64,000 nt of DNA, taken from positions 682,001 through 746,000 of the forward strand of contig JAEHOE010000006.1 in assembly GCA_016858145.1 (NCBI GenBank), in the 5' to 3' direction. A program made the translations under genes and the position numbers. The notes beneath the pieces are model-generated. The model was not told where the DNA came from and did not search any database. It was given only the letters and a program-made list of their open reading frames with translations. This document shows, piece after piece, positions 1 through 9,854 of this stretch (within the stretch, counting starts at the first letter, position 1; each line of letters begins with the position of its first letter). The DNA is from Edaphochlamys debaryana (taxonomy: Eukaryota; Chlorophyta; Chlorophyceae; Chlamydomonadales).

Positions 1-141
1 CGGCGGGGGGGGGGGGCGGACAACGAGGCCGGAGGCCGGAGGTTGGGGGACGGCTCAGCGGCTGCTTGCCCGTGCGAGCCCCGCCCCGCCCAGCCATGCC
101 CAGTGCATGCGCCCGGCCCCCGCGCTCGCCTTGTGCCTCAC

Positions 142-1148
142 GCCCCCCGCGATGAAGGCCGTGCCCATGACCAGCAGCAGGTTGGACACCACGGAGCCCA
201 GCAGGCTCAGCTGCACCACGCGCAGGTAGGTGCGCCGGGTGACCTCGTCGCCGCGCCGCGCCTGGATCATGGCGAAGGCTGGGGGCGGGAGGAGGGGGAA
301 CGGGCAAGGTCGCCGCTGCATGCCTGACCTGCCCCGGCCTCTCCGGCCCACCGCTGCGCCCACGCGGCCCGCCCCCCTCGACCCCACACGTTGCATAGCC
401 CTTCAGCTAGGCAGGGCAACCGCACGCCCGGCGCAGCCTCCATTTCCTCCACGCCGCCGTCTCCCTTGCAACCCTCAGACCCTCCCCTGCCCGCCCCCTC
501 CGTCCCCGCCCCTCCCCCCACCCGAGATGATCATCTCCGTGGCGTTGCCGAAGGTGGCGTTGAGCAGCCCCCCCAGCGTGTCGTTGGTGTACATGGCCAG
601 CTGCTCGGTCACGAAGCCCAGGCGCTGGGGGGGGAAGGGGGAGGGAGGGAAGGGGCGGAGGGGGGGATCGGGGACGGGTGGAGGAGGGCGCCTGGGGGGT
701 GGAGTCCTCGAACCCCTCGAGCCCTCAGCCCTCAGCCCGAGGCCACTGAGGACAGATGAGGTACCCAGGCGCACTTGAGCGTCGCCGGCTGAGGCGCATC
801 CCCTCGCCTGTGCACGTACATACCCTCCCAAGCCCCTCCACCCCGCCCCCCCCCCGACCCCGCCGTCTCGCACACACCTCAGCCAACGGAACCAGCGCCA
901 CGCAGGAGAGCACGAAGGTGGCCGCATCGCCCCAGCCCGCGAAGCGAGCGATGAAGGCAAAGGGCAGGGCCACCAGCAGCACATTTAGCTTGTTGTCTAG
1001 GATGAACTGTTGGGGCGGGGATGGAGTGAATCGAGGGGTTTGTGAAGGCTGGGGGCAGGACCGTGGGGCAGGACCCAGCAGGACCCTTCCAATCACTCAA
1101 GGCGCTGCTCACCGCCTTGAACTCCGCTTTCAACTGCGCCATGGCCAT
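142..1148 (-). CDS. CAX: CAX-type vacuolar Ca2+/H+ antiporter, N-terminal part (runs off the left edge)
   Basis: Four minus-strand exons join in phase: 1148-1113, 1006-878, 624-522, 278-142. They encode the N-terminal third of a cation/proton exchanger of the CaCA superfamily, which in plants and algae moves Ca2+ (or Mn2+) into the vacuole against H+. Visible family signatures are [15 protein letters not shown] in the first membrane segment, [17 protein letters not shown] (the c-1 ion-selectivity region, GNATE intact) and [15 protein letters not shown]. The start is the ATG at 1148, which gives a short N-terminus ([12 protein letters not shown]) directly before the first helix; a second ATG lies two codons later. 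All donors are GT. The 3' exons and the second half of the exchanger lie left of base 1. The family is certain; the start is likely but unproven. Confidence 0.9.
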
Positions 1149-3316
1149 CGTGCCCCACGGCCCGCGGCCTCTGCGGAAAAAGACGGCGGGTGTGCGGCGG
1201 GGGTTGATGGCGTCGTGCATGCATGCCTCGGCGGGCACTACGGCCGGAGCTGCCCGAGGCACGAGGCCGACAAGTGTGCACCCCAATGCTTCCCGCACGA
1301 ACGGCAAAACGGGTGCGTGTGGCACGTGTGTGTGGATAGGGGCCCCGATGGTGGTGCACTCCCATCGGGCCCGTGCTCTGCTAGCGACCCACCTGCCGGC
1401 TCGGAGCTCAAGCTGCAAGCCCTCGCTGTGCACGACCTGTTGCTCGCCGCCTTAAGGAGGCTCGGTCATAGGAATCCCGCTTGAAGTTTCAGCCAACGCG
1501 CAACCTAGCTTTCCGATTGGGAAGCTCTACTACAGGCGCATATACAGTATGAAGCTGCTGCTACTTGTCCGGGCGACGTATACGTTGTTGCGACTGCAGG
1601 GTTGAATGCGCGGACAGCTTCGCAAGTAAGCTGGACTCGGAAGTATCTTGGCGTTGCGGGTATGTGCCTGACTATGACACCCTGCGAGTGTGGTAGTGGC
1701 TGGGGCGTGCGGCGGTCGGGCCAGGCCCTGCATGAGTGCGCGCCATCCTCGGCGTCCTCGCCAATCCTGGAGACCGCCTGCCATCACTGACGGCTGTGCA
1801 TTCACGGCGTATACCCGCGCTCGAACAACCTTTTTAGCACAAAGCCGTTTCCATCCCTCCCTCCATGAACTGCACCCGCCACCCAGCGCCAGCCGGCGTC
1901 CAGACTAGCCCAGCTGCACACCGAAGCGGCCTTGAGGCGTGCGCGCACCATTAGGATGTGTCAATCGTCCTAACCTGCCACACCGCGGGTTTGCGGGCCG
2001 CAGGCCGGCTTCTCGCGCTCTACCCGCCCTCAGGGCATCGGAGCTCCGGCGGCGCTGTGGTCGTGGATGGGGCCATCTATGGCCTTTGGTATCCACACGT
2101 GAGGGGCAGATGCGGGTAGGGACAGGACACGTCGTGCATAGCGTGCCGAGAGCGGGGCCTGGCGGCGCAGCCAGGGGCCCTACTTTCAAACGGGCAGAGC
2201 CCGCTCCTAGTGGGCACTTGCTGGGCATTCAGAAGTGCTCGTAGGGTGCCTTACACTTTGTCCCTTAGCCGCTTAGGGTGGCACGCAACTGACAGTCGAC
2301 GGTCCCAACAGATTGACTTCATAGGGGTGAAGCTGAGGGGGCCGGGAGCATGTGGCCTGAAGGAGCAGAGGCCTGAAGTGCTGCCCCGCCTCCTTGCCTC
2401 CTGGCTCGCAGGGCCTGCGGCGCCCCGGACCTGCCGGGGCCACGCTCACCTTGCGAAGGAGCGAGCCTCCGATGAGCCGCAGACATCCCTGTGCGCTGGG
2501 ATCAAAGTTGCCTTGCGAGTGCACGGTTTGGACTACGACGGGGGCCCACAGGTGGCTGTGTGGAGACGCGGTGTGTGGAGACGCGGCGGCTGTGTGGAGG
2601 TGCAGGTGAGCACCAACCACGACCGGTACGTATCTCACGCTTTGTCACGAGTGGCTCGACCCGGGTTACCTGGGCCCTCGGGGCCACAAGCCCGGGTTGG
2701 CACGGAGCCACTGGACCGGACTGGGCTTCACGCGGGGCCGCCGCACGCAAGCAAGCACGGAGCTGCCTCTGGCCGAAGCGGTCACTGGCCAGCCCCCCTT
2801 CGCCGCTGCGAGCCGCCGGCCGAGTCATGCTGCGCACTGGCTGGCGTACGCAGGGAGGGCCCTGTTGGGTGCGCTGTGGGGCCAACGTAGTCGCCTACCG
2901 GCAATCAATTATGGCGTTTCTCAATGCCGCTCCTCCGGGCGAGGTCACATGTGTGTCCGAGGTAGCCAGTACCCCGCCTGCCCTGCCGAGCGCAGCAGTT
3001 CCATGAGGCCGGGCCATGCCGCTACCACCGATGAGCAAGACCATGGCTGACTGAGTGACTGGCCAATCTGGATGATGGTGCAGGTCCCTCCATTCTCGGT
3101 TTCCCGTACAAGTGCAGATCACGGACGCCTTCGGCACCTGTGGCCCTCCCGCGCTTCCCACGAGGGGCTCGCTCCGTGGTGTGGCCCCCGGCGCTAGCCT
3201 TGCTGGCGCCTGGCTCCCCAGCCCCTGCCCCCATATGGCACCGGCACATCAGCTCAGTGGTAGGGATAGAGTTGCGGCTTTTTTTGGCTCTTTTTGGGCT
3301 GAGCCGCCGCCGTTAG
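1149..3316. other. Intergenic stretch, no recognisable gene
   Basis: Base composition is lower in GC around 1.5-1.6 kb and higher afterwards. Several open frames exist on the plus strand between 2.2 and 3.0 kb, but none shows a motif, a clean splice chain or coding-like composition. The 3' half could hold decayed upstream exons of the Fanzor-like fragment that follows; I could not identify RuvC-I or RuvC-II motifs. Confidence 0.4.
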
Positions 3317-3774
3317 GCTCTTCGGGCGGCGAAGCCCCCCGGGGTTACCCCGTGTCGTCGTGCGTGCGTGTGTGCCTACGTCACGCATGAACTTGCGATT
3401 CACGCCGCAACCACACCGCAGACGTGCTACAACTGCGGGCACCAAAACATGGTGCTGAGGAACGGACTGGTGGGCCTGCGGATGGGCCAGCGGGCCTGGT
3501 CGGTGAAAGACTGCAACAGTTGCTTCACAACCTGGGTAGGTGGGGGTGGGGGTGGGTGGGTGGATTGGGGACGGTCCGTTGGGGCTTGGCGGGGTTGGTG
3601 TGCGGAGGGCTGCTTGGGTGGACTTGGCTGGACTGACCCGCACCCCTTCCAACGTCCCCTCAGAACCGCGACGTCTCCGCTGCCAACGTGATCCGCATCC
3701 TCCTCCTGCTGAAGCTGCTGGGCTTCAGCCGGCCGGCCGCGCTGGAGCGGTCGCCGGCCGTGGACCCGGGCTGA
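3317..3774 (+). pseudogene. C-terminal fragment of a Fanzor/TnpB-like (IS605 OrfB family) nuclease
   Basis: An open frame (3317-3535) is spliced at a GTAGG donor (after 3535) to a second exon (3664-3774, CAG acceptor, TGA stop). The join reads zinc ribbon CYNCGHQN ... DCNSCFTTW followed at once by NRDVSAANVIRILLLL. That is the arrangement of TnpB and its eukaryotic relatives, the Fanzors: a CxxC-CxxC ribbon inserted before the last RuvC motif, whose Asp is the D of NRD. Just upstream, THELAIHAATTPQ resembles the family's 'E..TS..C' lead-in but looks decayed. A stretch in another frame (VAAFFGSFW near 3271) also resembles the preceding conserved block, suggesting a frameshift. The N-terminal domain, RuvC-I and RuvC-II were not found, so this is most likely a dead remnant, although distant upstream exons cannot be excluded. 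Fanzors are RNA-guided DNA nucleases carried by transposons; activity here is not implied. Confidence 0.6.
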
Positions 3775-4389
3775 GGGCCCAAACAAAGAGCAGCGGCGGC
3801 GGAGGGAGAGATGTAGCGGGTGGCGTGTGGGCAGTAGCGGATTGGAGACGGACATCTTCTCTTTCTATCTTCTGGAGAGGTGCATGTGAATGTGCGCCCA
3901 ACCCAACCGGCTAAGTCCGGGATTGCGGGGTTGCGAAGGCCCCTAACTTATGGCGGCGTGGGTTTAGTCCGGGCGCTGTGGGGCGTAGTGCTTGATTGCG
4001 CGGCCCCAGTGCTGCCCGGCCTCGCGGGGTTTGGGGCTCAGCCCTTTTCCCTGTCCTGAGGAGGACAGACACCCTTGTTGTATGGTGACTTCTCGGGATC
4101 TCCTCCATGACGATGGCAATCGCCTCCTTCGTCGCCAGCCTGTAGATGGGCAGCGTGTCCTTCCAAGGCCAAAACCTCCACCAACAGCACGTCACCCCAC
4201 CGCGGCACACATTGTCTTCGCCCGCTGCCAGGTGCATTGCCATGCTTCAACGCCTCCGCCCGACCACCCCTGCCTTCTCCGCTTCCGACCACTTCCTGTA
4301 GATCTCTCTCACCCCCTCTCATGTGTACGCACAGTCGCCCTCTGCGGCGTCTCCTCGGCATCACGCCTTTCCCCCCTTGAGTGCTGCCA
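3775..4389. other. Intergenic sequence downstream of the Fanzor-like fragment
   Basis: No protein or RNA gene is visible. If the fragment belongs to a transposon, the right end should lie here. I saw no clear terminal repeat and no guide-RNA-like structure by eye. Confidence 0.35.
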
Positions 4390-4731
4390 CCCACCCATCC
4401 CCACACAGACCACCCCTCTCCGCCCCGCCCCCTCCTCCTGCAGATGGCGCCCGCAGGCCCCCCTGCGCTCCAGGCGCGTGCGTGTCTGGCCCCTGCGGCC
4501 CGCCCGCTGGCCGGCTGGGGCCTGGCGGCGGGCGCTGACACGCACGCCCCGGCCGCCCGCCCCCCCTCTGCGGGCCCGTGGGGAATGGCTGGCCTCGTCG
4601 GACGCGCGCTGGACCAGGGTGTTGGCCGAAAACGTACGGTATGTAACACATTGAGAATGCAGAAATGGCATCCGGGGTATTAGCTCAGTGGTAGAGCGCG
4701 CGCTTCGCAGCTGCGAGAAGATGCGTGAGGT
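4390..4731 (+). repeat. Third (direct) copy of the tRNA-Ala-bearing repeat segment
   Basis: About 340 bp that closely match 6506-6857 in the left arm of the large inverted repeat and, inverted, about 14070-14430 in the right arm. The shared block includes a short reading frame starting ATGGCGCCCGCAGGCCC and ending just before the tRNA. The copy ends inside the tRNA-Ala gene, in its variable loop, so the duplication breakpoint lies within the tRNA. This copy carries single-base indels in its C-rich tracts relative to the other two. Confidence 0.8.
4674..4731 (+). pseudogene. Truncated tRNA-Ala(CGC), 5' part only
   Basis: The 58 bases are the 5' acceptor strand, D arm, anticodon arm and intron of tRNA-Ala(CGC), identical to the intact copies at 6798 and 14125. 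They then run into unrelated sequence (TTGCGTGGCG) where the T arm should be. Without a T arm or 3' acceptor strand (no B box) it cannot make a tRNA. Confidence 0.85.
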
Positions 4732-4809
4732 TGCGTGGCGACGCAGTGCGAAGGCAGAGGCCGGGGGGCTGAGGAGCCATCGCCTGTTCCCACGCCCGCG
4801 CCCCGCCCA

Positions 4810-4960
4810 TGCATGCATGCTCATCCCCCTCATCGCTGCGCAGACGAGCCCCCGGAGGCCAGCCCGCCGCCCACCGACCCCGCGGAGCTGCCGTACCTGA
4901 TGGTGCTGCTACCCTACGCTGCACTACCCTACCCTAATACCCCCTCCTCATGGCCGGTGC
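4810..4960 (+). pseudogene. Fragment paralogous to the 5' part of the membrane-protein gene at 16-18 kb
   Basis: This stretch reads in parallel with the reverse complement of about 17960-18125. Both have ATGCATGC near the start, an acceptor-like GCGCAG, then GAGCTGCCGTAC, a CTGCTACCCTAC tract with CCCTA repeats, and CCTCATGGCCGGTGCG ending in a GT donor. Homology stops on both sides. No downstream exons of the paralogue are present, so this is an isolated duplicated exon joined to the broken tRNA-Ala copy. Confidence 0.55.
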
Positions 4961-6180
4961 GCGCGCAGAGCCTGTCCTCGAGCGCTGCTGGCCGCAAGGC
5001 CTCCCAGGTCCCAGCTATGCTCATTACTGCCGCCCGTGTGGCCAGGGCCCTTCGCTCACAGAGTCACAGTGCTCCTTGCCCACAGCGACAGCGTGCTGCG
5101 GTGGCTGTCGCAGGGGCAGCTGCAGTTGCCTCAGCAGCCCCCATCCACCCGAGGGCCGACCTGGTGGTCCAGGGCTGTGGAGGCGGCCCGCGCCTCCTCT
5201 GGGTGGCGCACTACCACCGTGCCCGGCAAAGGCACAGTAGCGGGACACCCGGGCAGGATACAATGGTCGAGGGCATCGCTCTGTCGGTAGGGGGCCTGAA
5301 TGAGTGGATTCGCGGGGAGGATGAGGTGCAGGGGAGGGCCAAGTGGGCAGCCTGGGAGGGGACCGATGAGGGGTGGGGATGGAAGGACCTTGACTCGCGT
5401 GATTCCCTCACCACGTTATCAGGGGTATGGCGACCACATGTGCACGGCGCACCCGTGCACGTGGGCTCCTGGCATGGAAGTCGCCCGTGTTGCCGGCGTT
5501 GCCCGTATGTGAGTTGAATACTAGTAGTAGTGGTAGCTAGTCAGAGTCGCAGCCCCCAAGAGTGCTGGCGTTTGTGACTGATGAGTACAGAGAACGGTGC
5601 TTTCGGACCGCCCGGCTCCAGCTATTGCTCGACGACCAGAAGTCTGCCACGTAGCCATTGGTGTTGGTATGTAGGTCACGTAAACAGGGGGTGACGCTCT
5701 TGATTGACCCCTGACCCCATTGAGGCGGTTCCTGCAGTGATCAGCGTGTGCTGGGGCCAGATGCGTGAGCCTGCTTGGGCAGGGCAGGGCGCATTGCAGG
5801 CGTTAGCTGGTACCCGCCTGCTAGGTGCTGGTCGGTAGATGGCTCCGAGCCCGGGGGGCCGGGGCCGTGGGGAGGTGGGCCCTGGGCCGTGGGGAGGAGG
5901 CCGAATGGTTTCTCTCACTCCTGCCCTCAGCACGTACGGTACCCAGCCAGCACAGTAACTCGTCACGTGCCGCTTTCACCGCAATCAGGCCAATCCATGA
6001 TGTCCAGATCCCCCGCTGCCCTCCGCCCGCCTTCCAGGGGGCCAGTGGCCTACTGACATTGGTCCCTCGTGCTTCCTTTTACTGAGGGAGCTTTCCTGTG
6101 CCTCTCGGCACAGCCTAATCAGCAACTTGCTGCTTGAGCCCACCGTGTAGAGATAAGTCGGTCATTGCGAGCGGGGCCCC
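4961..6180. other. No recognisable gene
   Basis: A plus-strand frame stays open through about 5.5 kb, but it has no motif and no splice chain supporting it. Nothing else was found up to the boundary of the inverted repeat. Confidence 0.35.
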
Positions 6181-6797
6181 TCATTGACTGGGGCCACAGC
6201 TCAGACACACATCCCTTAGTGCAAGCGGGCCCTCTCTGAAGCGGAGACACCCCCTGTGGATGAAGGGGTCGCTTTGTGGCAACTGAAGGAAGGCAGGGAG
6301 GTGACAGGCGAGGGAGGGGGCTGAAGCTGGCTGCTGGGGGGCTGGAGGGCCGCAGCACACCTTGTGCACTGCCGCAGCCTCCGTGTGCGCCCTCGCCCTC
6401 CACAGTGCTCCGCAGCCCTCCTCAGCACACATGAGGGGCGCGCCACTGCCGCCGCCCCGCGGCACCTTGGCCGGCTTTGAAGGCCCTTTGCCCCCCCAGC
6501 GCTGCCACGGCCGACCCCTCCCGCACACACGTAGACACCCCTCTCCGCCCCACCCCCTCCTCCTGCAGATGGCGCCCGCAGGCCCCCCTGCGCTCCAGGC
6601 GCGTGCGTGCCTTGCTCCTGCGGCCCGCCCGCTGGCCGGCTGGGGCCTGGCGTCGGGCGCTGACACGCAGGCCCTGGCCGCCCCCCCCCCTCAGCGGGCC
6701 CGAGGGGAATGGCTGGCCTCGTCGGACGCGCGCTGGAGCAGGGTGTTGGCCGGAAGTCAACGGTATGTAATACATTGAGAATGCAGAAATGGCATCC

Positions 6798-6881
6798 GGG
6801 GTATTAGCTCAGTGGTAGAGCGCGCGCTTCGCAGCTGCGAGAAGATGCGTGAGGTCACCGGATCGATCCCGGTATGCTCCA
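6798..6881 (+). tRNA. tRNA-Ala(CGC) with a 12-nt intron
   Basis: A complete cloverleaf can be drawn. The acceptor GGGGTAT pairs with ATGCTCC (two G-T wobbles), the D arm is GCTC/GAGC and the anticodon stem CGCGC/GCGTG. The loop TTCGCA-T has anticodon CGC at 6830-6832, and the T arm is ACCGG-ATCGATC-CCGGT. The discriminator is A and no CCA is encoded, as expected in a nucleus. A 12-nt intron (6834-6845) interrupts the loop after position 37, the canonical place. The T loop starts with A instead of T, in both intact copies. It lies 6 bp upstream of tRNA-Cys. Confidence 0.92.
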
Positions 6882-6887
6882 TTCTCA

Positions 6888-6959
6888 GGGTCTTTAGCTC
6901 AGTGGTAGAGCAGCTGACTGCAGATCAGCAGGTCTCGAGTTCGAACCTCGAAGGGCCCT
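6888..6959 (+). tRNA. tRNA-Cys(GCA)
   Basis: A 72-nt cloverleaf with acceptor GGGTCTT/AGGGCCC, D arm GCTC/GAGC, anticodon stem GCTGA/TCAGC, loop CTGCAGA (anticodon GCA) and T arm TCGAG-TTCGAAC-CTCGA. The discriminator is T (U). There is no intron. It sits directly downstream of tRNA-Ala(CGC), and the pair recurs inverted at 13964-14125. Confidence 0.95.
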
Positions 6960-7462
6960 ATCTTATTGCGGCCCCGTTCAGCCCCATCCCGACCGCTTTT
7001 TGCCGCGCGCTCGCGCCTGTGCATACACCACTTGAGGTCCCTGCTGCTGCTGTGCCAGCATGGGCGGGGCGGCCTCGGGGGCGCAAGTGGGGCCCGCCCA
7101 TGGATGACCCATGTCCACGGTGCGGTCCGTCCCTCAACCCAACACCTCAACCCGCCTCGCCCCGCAACGCATTGCGCCACCTCTGGCCTCGGCCGCCTCC
7201 ATCAGTGCTTCAGGTTGCCCCAGATGCCAGGGCATAACATGGGCGTACCGGGCTATGCTCGCCAGCACTGCTTTTGCAGGGGGTAGCGCCTGGGCTGCAC
7301 AAGCCGGTGGGGAGGGCCGACCTGGGCTAGGCGAAAGGGCGGGGGAGCACGGCTCCGAGCCACGCCACGTCCACGCCTTGCGAGCCTAGAGGCTGTAGAC
7401 CGGCCTGCATCACCTCCCAGGCGCCTGCCACTCAAGCGGGTACGACACGAGCCAACCAACAT

Positions 7463-7467
7463 TTACA
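7463..7467 (-). terminator. Candidate TGTAA poly(A) signal for the 200-aa gene
   Basis: TGTAA on the minus strand, about 310 nt past the stop at 7779 and inside the inverted-repeat arm. TGTAA is the usual green-algal poly(A) signal. The mirrored copy in the other arm (13456) serves the gene on the far side. Confidence 0.5.
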
Positions 7468-7778
7468 AGGCACAGCCCGTGCACGGTGCACCCTGCACCA
7501 CCATCACGCACCAGCCGGCCCCTGCCGCCTGCCGCTCACGGGTCCCGGCTTGCCCCTGACCGCCTGTCCAGCCAACATGCGACCCCTGACGTCCCCTCCC
7601 TGCTACCTGGCAAGCTCCCCATTGCACCAATCAGGCCGAGGTCCCAGGGGTAGACGAGCTGGGCGCCACCCACAAGGGCCGCCCGCGCTTGAGGGCCCGG
7701 TTCGCTCTCCTATGCCAGTCCCCGGCCCCCGCTTCCCACGCGGCTCCCTCCACCACCCCCGCCGCGCCTCATCCGCCC

Positions 7779-9233
7779 TCACGCGCTGGCTGCGTCCAGG
7801 GGCAGGAGGTCTGCCATCTCGGCCACACGGCTCTGACGCAGCTGGGCCAACACCAGGCGCTGCAGGGGGCGGAGGCAAGGGTGCGGTTGCGGGGGGCAGG
7901 GCACGGAAGCCGGAAGGGACGTCTTGCGCTGCACCGGGAGAGGCAGGCTCGGCCCTAACCTGCTTGACCACTCTCTAGATCGCTCTGCGCGCCTGGCGTC
8001 GCTCGGGGGTGTGAGCACCGCTGGCAAGAGTGGAGGGAGTATGATGGGCAGCGGGCGCAGTCTCACCGGTATCCCGTGGGGGTACTCCCTGCTTAGCCGT
8101 TGTCGCAGCTCCAGTGCGGCAGCCACGTCCCTGAGTCGGGACTCCATGCCCTGTGGCAGCGTAGCGGCAGACGCACACAAGCTCAGCCAGGACACATGCT
8201 CCCTGTACGGTGAATTCACACAGCAGGCACGCTGATGTGAGTCCCCTGGCAGTGACCCCGGAGCGCACCTGCTCCCTCGCTTCCTCCTGCTGCGCCTGCT
8301 CCTCCTCCTCCACCGGCACCAGGGTGCTCGTGGCCAGGTGGTCGCGGGCGGCCCGCATTTCCTCACCCGCAAACGTGCGCTTGGACTCGGGCTGGGGTTG
8401 TAGAGTGTAAAGGAGACAGTTGAGCGCATGGTCCACAGGGAGCATGCGGCGTACAGGCAAAGGCTGTTGCATAACCGCTCACCCGTGTTGCTGCCTGCAG
8501 GGATGTGCAGCCCGCCACCCCTGCCGCTTGCCGCGCCTCGGGCACGCCGGGCGCTGAGTAGTAGCCAGCACCGCACCCCAGCAGGTTGTCGTGGCTGGTC
8601 ACGAGGTGTCGACCTATGGGCCCGCTCTTAGGAGCGACCTGGGTGACAGGCAAGCACGAGGCTCTTAGGTGGCAGATACTACATGCAGCGCCGCTACAAC
8701 GCTGCTGGTGGGACGAGGGACTGAGGTACGGTGCCCAATGCCATGCTCCTTCCTCACCAGGGTCTCCGCCGCTGCTTCCCGCTGCGCCCACGTCTGGTAC
8801 AGTTCCTCCCGCGCCTCCGTCCACCTGCCCCGTGGCGGTGCCTGCATCTGCTCTATGGCCGCCTCGCACTCCGCTGCCTTGTCAGCCTCATACTGCTGCC
8901 ATAGCTGCTTGCGGCATGGGACCTCCGGCAGCCCATATACCTCCCGCCCTGCACAGCGGCGAGGGCGGGCAAGTTGAGCAAAGGCGGGGGCACATGTCAA
9001 AGTCGCAAGTCACGCAAGTGGGCCCGGCCAGGAGGTGCTGCCAATAACTATTTGGTGCTGCTTGTGTGACTCGAGCGGCTTTCCCCCGCCGCGGGTCTTG
9101 CCCGCTCACCGTCCTTGTTGAAGGAGATCGATGCCACGATAGGCTCAAAGCGGGGCCGCTCGCTCTCCTTCACGGAATGCTTTCTGTTGGGGGGTTCCTT
9201 TCCCCCGCCCGAGGGGCTCGCTTTCTTGTCCAT
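7779..9233 (-). CDS. 200-aa charged, helical protein of unknown function
   Basis: Five minus-strand exons (9233-9110, 8948-8758, 8391-8269, 8150-8067, 7859-7779) join with GT-AG sites and exact phase into 603 nt, from the ATG at 9233 to a TGA. The protein is rich in Glu, Arg, Gln and Ala with long helical, coiled-coil-like stretches (for example EEEEQAQQEEAREQ near residues 130-145). A conserved-looking N-terminal block reads RPRFEPIVASISFNKDG then REVYGLPEVPCRKQLW. There is no signal peptide or membrane segment. I do not recognise the family. It is transcribed away from the 782-aa gene across a 621-bp shared upstream region, and its stop lies about 50 bp from the inner edge of the inverted repeat, so its 3'UTR should lie in the arm. 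Confidence 0.75.
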
Positions 9234-9854
9234 GCGCGGTCTGCAGGCAGGGGGGACGTGGGGGGACAAAGGAGTGGGCCGTCAGGGCGTCAGAGGGCTC
9301 CAGCTGGCTCCTGGGCCAACATCCAGAGAGTAATGAACTGCCCCAGGATACCTCATACAGAAGCGATGCGAGGGAGTCCACAACAGGCTCGCGACCAAGC
9401 AAGTTGCATGTGCAACAGGGACATGCGCCCCACCTCCGTGACCCACAACTGGATATAGTTACGCCAACGCAGACCGCCACTGCAGTTGCTCCTCGTGCAC
9501 GTTCAGACTGAAGCAGGGCGCGGCGTGACGTCGACCAAGGGTTTCGTCAAGGCCCGTGGTGGTCAAGCAGCGTATCGGAAGGCTTGGTTGTAGAGCTGGT
9601 ATCTACAGTATTCTTCATGAGTATAGTGAGTACTTGCGGCGCTCGGCGACCGGCCACCGAGGGGTTTGGTCGTGCGACGGATGCAAGGGAGAGCTTCTGC
9701 AATCAAAGCAAGCGCAGACCACTGCAGACCACTTTATGAGAGTCTCACAACCCACTCGTAGAGTTCAAGGCCCCTTCACCTTACCGCACGCAGACAACTG
9801 GATGGCTGTCGCTGTGGCTCCCGCGCGTCGCTCGCAGTGCATCATAGCGTTCCC
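9234..9854. promoter_or_regulatory. Shared upstream region of two divergent genes
   Basis: The 621 bp between two divergent start codons (ATG at 9233 minus and 9855 plus) should hold both promoters. GC is lower than in the flanking exons. I saw no convincing TATA box. The plus-strand frame stays open some way upstream of 9855 without another ATG, so the start of the 782-aa protein is the first ATG of its frame. Confidence 0.4.

Larger units (their letters stand above)
6181..7728 (+). repeat. Left arm of a large inverted repeat
   Basis: About 1548 bp whose reverse complement recurs at 13194-15382. Homology starts at the tail of CATTGACTGGGGCC and ends at CAGTCCCCGGCCC. The inner half (7.0-7.7 kb) is almost identical between the arms. 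The outer half (6.2-6.6 kb) shows more substitutions, and the other arm carries an extra 650-bp block there. The arm holds tRNA-Ala(CGC), tRNA-Cys(GCA) and the probable poly(A) region of the neighbouring gene. Confidence 0.93.

Noticed and set aside
1939..3006. Plus-strand frames that might be upstream Fanzor exons
   Set aside because: I looked for the RuvC-I 'D.G' and RuvC-II 'E' motifs with correct spacing and found none convincing.
4735..5517. Long plus-strand open frame after the broken tRNA copy
   Set aside because: High GC keeps many frames open. It has no motif, the frame crosses unrelated duplicated pieces, and no splice chain supports it.
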